Source: Candidatus Atribacteria bacterium (GTDB lineage: Bacteria; Atribacterota; JS1; SB-45; 34-128). From it: a stretch of DNA of 64,000 nucleotides. The position numbers and the translations under genes were made by a program. Shown here piece after piece: positions 54,176-62,589 of this stretch. The notes beneath the pieces are model-generated. The model was not told the DNA's origin. It ran no database searches and was given only the letters and a program-made list of their open reading frames with translations. How positions within the stretch are numbered: the stretch's first letter is position 1; the number at the start of each line of letters is the position of its first letter. The DNA lies in the NCBI GenBank assembly GCA_003451675.1, contig DMCY01000028.1, positions 1 to 64,000 on the forward strand. The letters run 5' to 3'.

Positions 54176-54198
54176 GACAGGCGAGACGCCTGTCCTAC
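54176..54198. repeat. GACAGGCG...GTCCTAC palindromic repeat right of the abiE island
   Basis: GACAGGCGAGACGCCTGTC followed by CTAC. It is the same family as 51201-51223 but in the opposite direction, so the two bracket the abiE genes and both 209-bp elements. Other members lie at 24854 and 62654. Confidence 0.8.
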
Positions 54199-54254
54199 GG
54201 TTTATTACATTTTTTAAATAATTAGATAAAATGATTATCTTTGTGGTTAGAAAG

Positions 54255-54284
54255 TTTAAAATTATTTGTGTTGTATGTTATAAT
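54255..54284 (+). promoter_or_regulatory. possible promoter of the riboswitch-controlled protease
   Basis: TATAAT at 54279-54284 is a perfect -10 box; the best -35 candidate is the weak TTTAAA at 54255-54260 (18-base spacing). It lies about 55 bases upstream of the riboswitch aptamer. Confidence 0.45.
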
Positions 54285-54339
54285 ACAAATAAAATAATAA
54301 AATTAATTTTTAAAGTTCATGATAAAAAAAGAATAGGTG

Positions 54340-54432
54340 CTTAAAAAGCCGAAAAAAGCAAACTATCCAAAAGGATAGGACGCAAAGTTTTGGGTTTAAG
54401 GCACTTTATTGCTATGATTGCCAGACTGCCGA
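54340..54432 (+). promoter_or_regulatory. cyclic di-GMP-I (GEMM-I) riboswitch aptamer
   Basis: The sequence shows the GEMM-I core in order: AGCAAAC, then stem TATCC-AAAA-GGATA (a GNRA-like capped P2), then GGACGCAAAG, a second stem region, TTTAAGGCAC, and the conserved 3' part GCTATGATTGCCAGACTGCCGA. The GGACGCAAAG block and the CTATGATxGCC...TGCCGA tail are diagnostic. It lies 185 bases before a secreted protease gene with no other gene between, so that gene is its target. Confidence 0.85.
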
Positions 54433-54469
54433 CTTTTTAAAATAAAAGGTAGGCAGTTTTTTGTTTTTT
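54425..54469 (+). terminator. riboswitch expression-platform terminator
   Basis: ACTGCC (54425-54430) pairs with GGCAGT (54452-54457), extended by AC/GT and T/A pairs, followed by a T-rich run. The left arm overlaps the last conserved bases of the GEMM aptamer, so aptamer folding and the terminator exclude one another. This suggests c-di-GMP switches the gene on. Confidence 0.75.
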
Positions 54470-54616
54470 CAGAAGTATTAACAAAAGCGTTTTCCCATAA
54501 AAATAAATAGAATTACAAGAAAATAAAAATATAAAAGGGGGGATTTGTGGATAACAAAATAAGAAATATGTTTTCTTTGAAATAAAAGATTTTACCCGAA
54601 AGTGAGGTGAAAATAA

Positions 54617-56179
54617 ATGAAAGTTAAATTAATTATAATTTCAGTTATTTTACTTTTAGTTGTGGTATTTGTATGTGGTTGCTCCCAATTTATGGAAAAT
54701 ATTGGCTTGATTAATCCTACGAATGAAGACCAATTATCTCCGGAAAAAGGCGGACCTTCTAATGGTTTGGTAAAGGTTTTAATAGGATTTAAAGAGAAAC
54801 CGGGATCCACTGAGCAAGCGCTGGTTAAAGGTGCTGGTGGTAAAATCAAATACACTTACCATATCGTAGATGCTATTGCGGCTTCAATCCCAGAAAAGGC
54901 AATTGATGCACTTCAAAATAATCCTAATATTAGATATGTTGAACCTGATGGTTTGGTGCAGGCACTTGATGCTGAGTTGGATAATTCCTGGGGCGTAAAA
55001 CGTATTGGTGCAGGTATAGTTCACGATTCTAATAAGGGTACAGGGGTAAAGGTGGCTATCATTGATTCAGGGATTGATTATAAACATACTGACCTTGATG
55101 CAAATTATCAAGGTGGAAAGGACTTTGTGAATGACGATGCTGATCCCATGGATGATAATGGGCATGGTACCCATGTGGCTGGTACTGTAGCAGCACTGGA
55201 TAATGATGCTGGAGTGGTTGGTGTTGCTCCGGAAGCTAATTTGTATGCCTTGAAGGTTTTAGATTCTGGTGGTAGCGGTAGTTTTAGTGATGTTATAGCT
55301 GCACTGGATTGGTGTGTGGAAAACGGCATTCAGGTAACTAATAATAGTTACGGAAGTTCTGTAGATCCTGGAGAAACTGTGAAAGCTGCTTTTGATAATG
55401 CTTACAATGAGGGAATTCTTCATGTGGCTGCAGCAGGAAATAGTGGCAATCCTCCTGGCAAAGGTGATAATATTAGCTACCCTGCTGCTTTTGAATCAGT
55501 AATCGCTGTAGCTGCAACCAATCAGAGTGACGAAAGAGCTCGATGGTCAAGTACAGGTTTAGAATTAGAACTTTCCGCACCCGGTGTGGATATAAACTCA
55601 ACGTTGCTAGGCGGAGGATATGGTGAAAAGAGTGGAACCTCGATGGCTTCTCCTCATGTGGCCGGGACAGCGGCTTTAGTTATTGTATCGGGAATCTCTG
55701 ATGTTATAGAAATCAGAGCTAAATTGCGAGATACTGCTGGTGATTTAGGTGCAGCAGGATGGGATAGCAAATATGGCCATGGTTTAGTTGATGCTGATGA
55801 AGCTGCTGGAGTATCTGGTGAAGAGCCTGAAGAACCTACTACTGGCACTATGCATGTCCATAACATTGATATGTCATTTAAAAAAGTTACTGCTGGACCA
55901 AACACATTTTACACTGCTATAGCAACAGTAACCATTGTTGATGCTGATGGTATTTCAGTTGAAGGTGCAACTGTGTCTGGTTCCTGGAGTGATGCGACTA
56001 GCGATAGTGATTCTGGTGTAACCGACGCCAGTGGACAAGTAAGCTTACAATCAGACAAGGTAAAGAATCCTCTACTTGGAACAACCTTCACTTTTACAGT
56101 AGATGATGTTACAAAAGATGGATGGACATATAACCAAGATGCAAATATAGAAACATCTGGCAGTATAACGGTTGAATAG
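54617..56179 (+). CDS. secreted subtilisin-like (S8) protease lipoprotein with Ig-like tail
   Basis: This 520-aa protein has a lipoprotein signal (MKVKLIIISVILLLVVVFVC, Cys near residues 20-22), an inhibitor-I9-like propeptide (about 48-115), and an S8 catalytic domain with Asp in VAIIDSGIDYKHTDL (about 148), His in GHGTHVAGT (about 182) and Ser in GTSMASPHVAGTAAL (about 342). A C-terminal Ig-like domain follows (about 412-520), nearly repeated in the caspase-like protein at 59391. Its transcript begins with a c-di-GMP riboswitch. The next gene encodes a BsuPI-type inhibitor. Confidence 0.93.
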   Translation: MKVKLIIISVILLLVVVFVCGCSQFMENIGLINPTNEDQLSPEKGGPSNGLVKVLIGFKEKPGSTEQALVKGAGGKIKYTYHIVDAIAASIPEKAIDALQNNPNIRYVEPDGLVQALDAELDNSWGVKRIGAGIVHDSNKGTGVKVAIIDSGIDYKHTDLDANYQGGKDFVNDDADPMDDNGHGTHVAGTVAALDNDAGVVGVAPEANLYALKVLDSGGSGSFSDVIAALDWCVENGIQVTNNSYGSSVDPGETVKAAFDNAYNEGILHVAAAGNSGNPPGKGDNISYPAAFESVIAVAATNQSDERARWSSTGLELELSAPGVDINSTLLGGGYGEKSGTSMASPHVAGTAALVIVSGISDVIEIRAKLRDTAGDLGAAGWDSKYGHGLVDADEAAGVSGEEPEEPTTGTMHVHNIDMSFKKVTAGPNTFYTAIATVTIVDADGISVEGATVSGSWSDATSDSDSGVTDASGQVSLQSDKVKNPLLGTTFTFTVDDVTKDGWTYNQDANIETSGSITVE

Positions 56180-56235
56180 CAGTAAATTAGCAAAATGAAA
56201 TGATTCGCTGAAAAAGTTGCAACCAACTATATTAC

Positions 56236-56281
56236 AGGCAGAGGTTAGAGAAATAAAAAGGCTTTAGCTTCTGCCTTTTTA
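56236..56281 (+). terminator. terminator after the subtilisin gene
   Basis: AGGCAGAGGTTAGAG pairs with CTTTAGCTTCTGCCT through several G-T wobbles, followed by a run of T. A diverged copy follows the caspase-like gene at 60750. Confidence 0.75.
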
Positions 56282-56316
56282 ATTTACATTCCTCAAAGAG
56301 AAGGTGATAGTTAGTT

Positions 56317-56772
56317 ATGAAAATGATTATATTGATTATTATCGTTGTAGCAGTGTTTTTTAGTTTAGGATTTTGGCTGGTAGCTTTTGGGAATACAACA
56401 TCGGAAGAAAGAAATATGAACTATGGCATATCTATGTCGACTGATAAGATTAGCTATTCTGTTGGTGAGCCTATTGTGATGACTCTTAAAATTTTTAATT
56501 ATACTGAAGAAGAGATCACTTTTCACTTTAATACTTCTCAAAGATATGATTTTATAATCGAAGATGAGGAAGGAAATGAGATTTGGCGCTGGTCCCAGGA
56601 TAAGATGTTTGCTATGGTGTTAGGAGAAGAGACTTTAGGACCAACCAGTACGGAAGTTATTTATACAGCAAAATACAAGGACAAACTTAGCCCTGGCTAT
56701 TACGAAGTCACTGGGATTTTTGTTGTCCAGGATAGACCAATGTCAGCTAATATCATCATCATAGTGAAATAG
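56317..56772 (+). CDS. BsuPI-type intracellular proteinase inhibitor, exported form
   Basis: This 151-aa protein has an N-terminal hydrophobic signal or anchor (about residues 3-24) and a beta-sandwich BsuPI domain: ISMSTDKISYSVGEPIVMTLKIFN (split around 37-60), YDFIIEDEEGNEIWRWS and a C-terminal GYYEVTGIFVV. BsuPI was described as an inhibitor of the major intracellular serine protease of Bacillus. Lying directly after a subtilisin gene, it is likely to restrain that protease. Unlike the Bacillus protein it carries an export signal, which fits a secreted partner. Confidence 0.8.
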   Translation: MKMIILIIIVVAVFFSLGFWLVAFGNTTSEERNMNYGISMSTDKISYSVGEPIVMTLKIFNYTEEEITFHFNTSQRYDFIIEDEEGNEIWRWSQDKMFAMVLGEETLGPTSTEVIYTAKYKDKLSPGYYEVTGIFVVQDRPMSANIIIIVK

Positions 56773-56873
56773 GATAAGTTATTTTTCGTTTCTTTTGGAG
56801 TCATTATGCCCATTAATAGACTTTTTTTATTTTGTTATATTATGGCAAAGAATAATTGTGAGGATGATGAAAA

Positions 56874-59288
56874 ATGACAAACAAACATAAATTAATAACG
56901 TCGGTTTTAGTGATGTTTTTTCTAATTATAACGTTTTTCTTGGTATCTAACTTCCTGGTTACCGCAAAGACCCATCTTGAGTTAGCCAATGAGTATGCGG
57001 CTCAAAGTGAGAAATTTTTTGAAAAAGCCGTCTCTGAATATAATTTAGCCCTGGAAGAACCCGAAGCTGACATATTTGAGATTAACTTTCTTCTGGGCAA
57101 GCTTTATTATGGACACGGTAGGTTCAAAGAGGCCATTCAAACATTATTACCTCTCTATGAGAAAGAAAGAGAAAATTTTGCCCTGACTAAACTTTTAGTT
57201 TTCTCTTACTTTAAAAATGGGGATTACACAGATGCCCTGGCTATCTTTGAAAAAAATAAGGATTCAGAAGATGAGGAATTTTTGTATCTTTATGGGAGGA
57301 CGTGTGAAAAACAAAATCTCTTTTATCAAGCAATTGAGGTTTATCAGAGAATCAAAGGAGTAGAATACAGGAAGCTCGCTGAAGAGAGAATTTCTTATAT
57401 CAATGCTAAAACCAAAGTGTTAACGGTTGAAGATATCACCGATCCTTATATTAGGGATTTGATAAAGACTTCTCCTGGACAGGCTGAATATCCCGATGCA
57501 GGGGCAATTGTACTCTTTAATGAGGAGACGTTCAGAATTTTAAGTGATTATACAGCGATAGAGGAACTTCACATCTTGATAAAGATATTAAATGATCGAG
57601 GGAAAGCAAAATATGGCGAGGTAAAATTGGGCTATGATTCCACTTATGAGAAGATCGAGGTAGAGTATGCCCGGACCATCAAACCAGATGGCAAGATCAT
57701 TTCCGTGGGGGCAAAACATATTAGAGATATCTCCGAATATCCAGAATATCCCTTGTACAGCAATGCGCGTTTGAGGATTATCTCAATGCCTGAGTTAACT
57801 GAAGGGGCGGTGATCGAATATAAGGCAATAAAATACATCAATAAATTAATCAATGGAAAAGAGTTTTGTGAAAATTACCCAATTCAGGGCTTCGAGCCTT
57901 ATCTTAACCAAAAGGTTAATCTAATCATCCCTGATGGATATAATGTTAATATAGAATCGTATAATCCAGGATATGTTGAGTATGCGCTGAGTTTCTCTCC
58001 CCAGATAGAAAGAGTAGAAGATGGAACTAAATATACGTGGGAATTTAACAATGTTCCGGAGATTATCGCTGAACCATCTATGTCTCCTTATATAGAGATT
58101 ACTCCTTATCTTTGTATTTCCTCTATCGATGACTGGCAAGAGGTTTATAATTGGTGGGGGAGTCTTGTTGTAGATAAGGTGAATATAGATAAGGCGATTG
58201 AAGAAAAGACCCAAGAGTTGATCAAAGATAAGAATACACAGGAGGAGAAAGCTAAGGCAATCTATCATTGGGTTGCTTCAAAGATTAGATATGTAGGCGT
58301 AGAATATGGAGAAGCCGGATTTGAACCACACTATGCCACAGAGATATTTAAAAATAAATATGGAGACTGTAAAGATCAGTCAATGCTCTTAATTTCGATG
58401 CTTAGATATGCTGGAATTTCTGCTTATCCAGTTCTTATTGGAACAAAAGGCTCTTACCTTTTAGATGAGGAATTTCCTACTCTCATCTTTAATCACGCCA
58501 TCTGTCTGGCTAAAGTAGGAGAAAAATTAGTTTTTCTTGACCCTACTGCTGAAACCACTTCTTTTGGTGATCTTCCAGGAGGGGATCAAGACAGAAAAGT
58601 ATTTGTTTTTTATGAAAAAGAGGGAAAGATTCAAAAAACTCCTTTATTTGAACCAGCACATAATAAAGCATATATAGGTCTAAGTATTGATATTCGTGAG
58701 GATGAGACAATTTCAGGGATAAGAGAGATCAATACTTTCGGAGAATACGATCAGGGGCAAAGATATTGGCTAAAGTATACTAAGCCTGTTCTCATTGAAG
58801 AAGCTCTTAAGTCGACAGTAAATAGGCTTTCTCCAGGAGGAAAGCTTTTAAGTTACGAGATAAGCGACATCGAAGACCTGAACCAGCCTATAGAGATTAA
58901 AATGGAATTTGAGGGGCCAAAGTTCTTAACCAAGGCTGGGGAAGATAGACTTGTTCCACAATTAGGGGGATTCTCTACTAGTTTAGTTTCTCGGGATGAA
59001 AGAAGCTATCCCATTGATTTTCGCACTCTTGATGAGTTCGATGTAATAGTTAAAATTAAACTTGCGGAAAATCTTATGGTAAAATATCTCCCTCCTCCGA
59101 TTATTAAGGACACTCCGTGGTTTACCTATCTTAACGAATACAGTTTTTCTCAAGGGATTATCTCTTTTGAAGAAAGTTTGATTCATAAAAGGACTTTAGT
59201 ATTTCCGGATGAATATGAAGAATATAAGAAAATTTGCGAGGATCTTGCTCGTCAGGCAGATAAGCAGGTTGTTTTGAATTTCAGATAA
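56874..59288 (+). CDS. DUF3857/transglutaminase-like protein with TPR N-terminus
   Basis: This 804-aa exported protein has a signal anchor (about residues 9-30), TPR-like helices (about 30-175), a beta-rich DUF3857 domain (about 215-400), and a transglutaminase-like domain with Cys in KYGDCKDQS (about 500), His in FNHAICLAKV (about 541) and Asp in LDPTAETTSFGDLPGG (about 556). A C-terminal beta domain follows. Such proteins occur in diderm envelopes as cysteine peptidases or crosslinkers of unknown target. It is placed between two secreted protease genes. Confidence 0.85.
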   Translation: MTNKHKLITSVLVMFFLIITFFLVSNFLVTAKTHLELANEYAAQSEKFFEKAVSEYNLALEEPEADIFEINFLLGKLYYGHGRFKEAIQTLLPLYEKERENFALTKLLVFSYFKNGDYTDALAIFEKNKDSEDEEFLYLYGRTCEKQNLFYQAIEVYQRIKGVEYRKLAEERISYINAKTKVLTVEDITDPYIRDLIKTSPGQAEYPDAGAIVLFNEETFRILSDYTAIEELHILIKILNDRGKAKYGEVKLGYDSTYEKIEVEYARTIKPDGKIISVGAKHIRDISEYPEYPLYSNARLRIISMPELTEGAVIEYKAIKYINKLINGKEFCENYPIQGFEPYLNQKVNLIIPDGYNVNIESYNPGYVEYALSFSPQIERVEDGTKYTWEFNNVPEIIAEPSMSPYIEITPYLCISSIDDWQEVYNWWGSLVVDKVNIDKAIEEKTQELIKDKNTQEEKAKAIYHWVASKIRYVGVEYGEAGFEPHYATEIFKNKYGDCKDQSMLLISMLRYAGISAYPVLIGTKGSYLLDEEFPTLIFNHAICLAKVGEKLVFLDPTAETTSFGDLPGGDQDRKVFVFYEKEGKIQKTPLFEPAHNKAYIGLSIDIREDETISGIREINTFGEYDQGQRYWLKYTKPVLIEEALKSTVNRLSPGGKLLSYEISDIEDLNQPIEIKMEFEGPKFLTKAGEDRLVPQLGGFSTSLVSRDERSYPIDFRTLDEFDVIVKIKLAENLMVKYLPPPIIKDTPWFTYLNEYSFSQGIISFEESLIHKRTLVFPDEYEEYKKICEDLARQADKQVVLNFR

Positions 59289-59390
59289 TTATAATTATAG
59301 GAAATTAAAAAGGGGAGTATGGATTAGTATGGCTTAAAGAAAAAATGCAGAAAGGGTGTAAAATTTGAAGAGATAAGGAGGTAAGATTAA

Positions 59391-60272
59391 GTGAAAACCA
59401 AAATAATTATAGTTTCAATACTTTTGCTTTTATTTGTAGTATTTACAGGTGGCTGCTTACAAATTATGGAAGAGTTGGGTAGCATAACAAGTCCTTCTCT
59501 AGAAGTGGACAGAGGTGGTGATGGTGTGGTGGATTATTGGGCGGTTATAGTAGGGATAGAAGACTACCAATTTATAACAGATCTTTCATATACTATTGAT
59601 GATGCTGTTGATATGGAAGATGTGTTAGTGTCTTATAGTAACTGGGATAGCAACAATATAGAGCTATTAACTGATGAAATGGCAAGTAAAACTGGTGTAT
59701 ATGTAGCTATAAAAAACATGGCCAAAAATGAAAATGCAGATGCAGATGATGTGTACTTATTTTTCTTCTCAGGACATGGCTCTCGTATTCCAGATGAAGA
59801 CAGTCCTGCAGAAGAGAGCGATGGCTATGATGAGGTAATTTGCCCGTATGATACAACGGGGGATCTAGAAAATATCATATCTGATGATGAGTTAGGTGGA
59901 TGGCTAACAGAGTGTAAAGGAAATGTCGTTGTAATCTTGGATACCTGTATGAGCGGAGGTTTTACAAAGGGCATGGAAGAAAAGGTGAAAACTTTCCCCA
60001 ATCCCCATGTTGCTAAAGATGCTGTTGCAAGACGACATTTTGCCGAAGGTCTGGTAGAACACTTTAAACAACAACCCATTTCACGAGATCTTAACCAGGA
60101 AGAATATGTAGTTTTAATGGCTTGCGAGGAGGATAAATCTGCTTATGAATCTCGCAGACTTAAAAATGGGGTATTTACATATTACATTGTAGAAGGGCTC
60201 GGGGGCCAGCTGATGCAAATAGTGATAACAATATATCAGCCGAAGAGGATTTCTATTATGCAGATCCATTAG
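59391..60272 (+). CDS. caspase-like (C14) lipoprotein, 5' part before a frameshift
   Basis: The GTG at 59391 follows an AAGGAGG site. The first 25 residues (MKTKIIIVSILLLLFVVFTG, Cys soon after) are a lipoprotein leader much like that of the subtilisin at 54617. The catalytic domain follows, with the His of FFFSGHGSR (about 128) and the Cys of VVVILDTCMSGG (about 189). At the G-run 60201-60205 the frame breaks: this frame reads 30 more unrelated residues, while the +1-shifted frame continues with PADANSDNNISAEEDF, a typical metacaspase continuation after GLGG. The real gene therefore spans 59391-60700, with a one-base deletion or a sequencing error. Confidence 0.88.
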   Translation: MKTKIIIVSILLLLFVVFTGGCLQIMEELGSITSPSLEVDRGGDGVVDYWAVIVGIEDYQFITDLSYTIDDAVDMEDVLVSYSNWDSNNIELLTDEMASKTGVYVAIKNMAKNENADADDVYLFFFSGHGSRIPDEDSPAEESDGYDEVICPYDTTGDLENIISDDELGGWLTECKGNVVVILDTCMSGGFTKGMEEKVKTFPNPHVAKDAVARRHFAEGLVEHFKQQPISRDLNQEEYVVLMACEEDKSAYESRRLKNGVFTYYIVEGLGGQLMQIVITIYQPKRISIMQIH

Positions 60273-60334
60273 TTCTCGAGTATAAGCCCACGAATCAAGA
60301 TCCACAAATATGGGATGATTATGCAGGAGATCTC

Positions 60335-60700
60335 ATGTTAGTAATTTCATCGGCTACCTCTTATACTATGCATATCCATAATATTACAATGGAGCTTGAG
60401 ACTGTGTCTCATGGTCCAAATGATTTTACTAACGCTAAAGTAACTGTAACCATTTTTGATGCGAGTGACAATCCTGTTGATGGAGCAACTGTATCTGGCA
60501 CTTGGAGTGGAGCGACTACTGATACTGATTCTGGGGTAACTGACGCCAGTGGGCAAGTAAGTTTGGAATCAGATAAGGTAAAAAATCCTCCAAGCGGAAC
60601 AACCTTCACCTTTACAGTAAATGATGTTACAAAAGAAGGATGGACATATGACTCGGGAAATAGTGTAACATCTGGAAGTATAACAGTTCCACAAGAATGA
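60335..60700 (+). CDS. caspase-like lipoprotein, 3' part (Ig-like domain) after the frameshift
   Basis: The ATG at 60335 is internal; the reading frame is open from about 60205 and carries the end of the caspase-like domain (DPQIWDDYAGDLMLVIS) and then the Ig-like domain (about 110 residues, ATVSGTWSGATTDTDSGVTD). That domain is closely similar to the one ending the subtilisin gene. It is a continuation of the gene at 59391, not an independent gene. Confidence 0.8.
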   Translation: MLVISSATSYTMHIHNITMELETVSHGPNDFTNAKVTVTIFDASDNPVDGATVSGTWSGATTDTDSGVTDASGQVSLESDKVKNPPSGTTFTFTVNDVTKEGWTYDSGNSVTSGSITVPQE

Positions 60701-60749
60701 AGTATTAAAGTGAAACGATTTATTAAAGAGGTTGTAATCGATTAAATTA

Positions 60750-60796
60750 TAGACAGAGGCTGGGAAGATTAAAAGAAGCCCCAACCTCTGCCTTTT
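60750..60796 (+). terminator. terminator after the caspase-like gene
   Basis: GCAGAGG.CTGGG at the left pairs with CCCCAACCTCTGC, followed by CTTTTTAA. It is homologous to the terminator at 56236-56281. Confidence 0.7.
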
Positions 60797-60832
60797 TAAT
60801 TCCACTTTTTAAAGAGAAGGAGGTAATTAGCC

Positions 60833-60867
60833 ATGAGAGTAGTAATATTATCATCAAAGTAAAATAA
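60833..60867 (+). pseudogene. collapsed remnant of a second BsuPI inhibitor gene
   Basis: An AGGAGGT site and an ATG (60833) are followed by codons resembling the start of the inhibitor at 56317 (MRVVI versus MKMII), then directly by a frame NIIIKVK-stop that matches its last residues (NIIIIVK-stop). Everything between is missing, and the leader frame stops after nine codons. The sequence upstream (AAAGAGAAGG) also matches that of the intact gene, so this is a deletion remnant within a duplicated segment. Confidence 0.65.
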
Positions 60868-60962
60868 GCAAAGCTCTCCCTCCAGAAGTAAGAGCAAGAA
60901 TCTATCCTATTATTTTATCTTTTCTCTATTTAAAAATATTTTTCATTTTTGTTTCGACAAAA

Positions 60963-60989
60963 AGAGGATTTTTGAAAAATTTGTTGAAT
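60963..60989 (+). promoter_or_regulatory. sigma-H-type promoter upstream of the second nucleotidase
   Basis: AGAGGATTT (60963-60971), 11 bases, GTTGAAT (60983-60989): full consensus match, 131 bases before the start at 61120. Confidence 0.6.
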
Positions 60990-61119
60990 ATATAATTATA
61001 CAAAACTTTTTAACTTCATTTTATTACAAAGGAGGTGAGAAGAAAATAAAAGAAGATAAGAGGATTATGATTTGAAAAAATTAATCCAAAGTGGTCGAAA
61101 AAAAGGAGGTTAATTAAAA

Positions 61120-62589
61120 ATGAGAAAGAAAGCATTAAGAATTTTTGCCATTGCGCTGTTTGTGACATTTTTGTGTATTGGTACAGTATTAGCAAGTGAG
61201 ACAGTTACCATACTTCACCAGAATGATGTACATGGCTGGTTCTTCCCTGAAGAGACTAAAGTAAGTTGGGCCAGGGTGCAGGAAATGATTAAAGATGAGT
61301 TTATGCAGGAGTCAAGTTCACTTTATATTTTAGCTGGCGATCTATTCACTGGACCACCATTCCCAGAAGAACTAAAAAGTGTTTGTGAATATAAAGTGTG
61401 GAATCTTTTCTGGGAAGGTTTTGGGGAAATGAAAGACCGAGTCTGGATTTCTGCAGGAAATCATGAGTTTGATGATAAACCATTTGATCCTTCTGTATTT
61501 GAATCAACAATTCTCTGTGCCAATCTTGTAAAAGTAGGAAAACCGGTTTGCACGCCCTATACGATAGTCAAAACCGCTGAAGGTTTACGGATTGGTATTA
61601 TCGGGCTCATCATGGAGGATTTAGATAAAGTTGCGGGAAGAGGATATACTGAAGGGTTGAGTCAGACTTCAAAATTAGAAGAGGTAAAAAAATTTGTAGC
61701 TGAAACGGGTAAACTGGATTTAACCATAATTTCTATCCATGATGATATAGAGGATATCGAAGAATTAGCGGCCTCAATTCCCAAAGAATTAGGTGTAGAT
61801 TTAATTGTATCCGGGCATTCCCATTTAGAGTTTCATGAACCAAGAAAGATAAATGACATTTATATCTTGCAAGCAGGGTCATATAATAAGTTTTTGGGAT
61901 GTGCAAAAATGGTAGTTGATGGTGGTAAAATTGTTAGCATAGATGAAGAGCTTATTCCCCTTGAACCTACTCCCTTAGAAAAATATTTAGCATATCTTAA
62001 AACTAAAGTTGATGAAGTAATGGGGCCGACGATTGCAGTATTAGAGAAGTCTCTAACTACCACAAGAGAAGGAGAGTGTACCTCTGGTGATTTTGTTGCA
62101 GATTCATTCAAGTGGAAAAATGGAACTGATATTGCTATGACTAACTCCAGTTCCCTGAGAATCGATATTCCTGCCGGAGAACTTAAAGAAGGGCAATTAA
62201 AGATTTTAGTCCCCTGGGGCAATCATCTTTTGACTACTGAATTGACCGGCAAATTAATACTTCAAATTTTAGAGGGAGAAGCAGTAATTCATAGAAATCA
62301 AGTTTCAGGATTGAGTTATAAATTTGATAGTTCTAAACCTGAAGGAAAGAGAGTGATTGAAGTATTAATCAATGGAAAACCACTTGAACCAGATAAAATT
62401 TATACATTTACCTATAATTCGTACTGTGCAGCAGATAGTAAAATCAAAAAATATCTAAATCTCGAACCAGGGACCCTCAAATGGAACGATACCGGCTATA
62501 TTGATTATGACACTATGATTGAATATGCCAAAGAACTTAAAGTAATTGTCAAAGAATTAGAAGATAGAATAGTAGATGTAGCTAAGTAA
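61120..62589 (+). CDS. secreted 5'-nucleotidase/metallophosphatase
   Basis: This 489-aa exported protein has a signal peptide (about 1-25, ending VLA) and a metallophosphatase domain with NDVHGW (about 35), GDLF (about 74), GNHEF (about 109) and GHSHLEFH (about 231). A 5'-nucleotidase C-terminal domain follows (about 300-480, CTSGDFVADSFKWKNGTDIAM). It is a shorter paralogue of the protein at 40481 and lacks the LysM tail. An AAGGAGG site precedes the ATG. Confidence 0.92.
   Translation: MRKKALRIFAIALFVTFLCIGTVLASETVTILHQNDVHGWFFPEETKVSWARVQEMIKDEFMQESSSLYILAGDLFTGPPFPEELKSVCEYKVWNLFWEGFGEMKDRVWISAGNHEFDDKPFDPSVFESTILCANLVKVGKPVCTPYTIVKTAEGLRIGIIGLIMEDLDKVAGRGYTEGLSQTSKLEEVKKFVAETGKLDLTIISIHDDIEDIEELAASIPKELGVDLIVSGHSHLEFHEPRKINDIYILQAGSYNKFLGCAKMVVDGGKIVSIDEELIPLEPTPLEKYLAYLKTKVDEVMGPTIAVLEKSLTTTREGECTSGDFVADSFKWKNGTDIAMTNSSSLRIDIPAGELKEGQLKILVPWGNHLLTTELTGKLILQILEGEAVIHRNQVSGLSYKFDSSKPEGKRVIEVLINGKPLEPDKIYTFTYNSYCAADSKIKKYLNLEPGTLKWNDTGYIDYDTMIEYAKELKVIVKELEDRIVDVAK

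Noticed and set aside
60335..60700. Independent 121-aa Ig-like protein
   Set aside because: The frame is open 130 bases upstream of the ATG, carries the missing end of the caspase-like domain, and has no ribosome site; it is the 3' part of a frameshifted gene.
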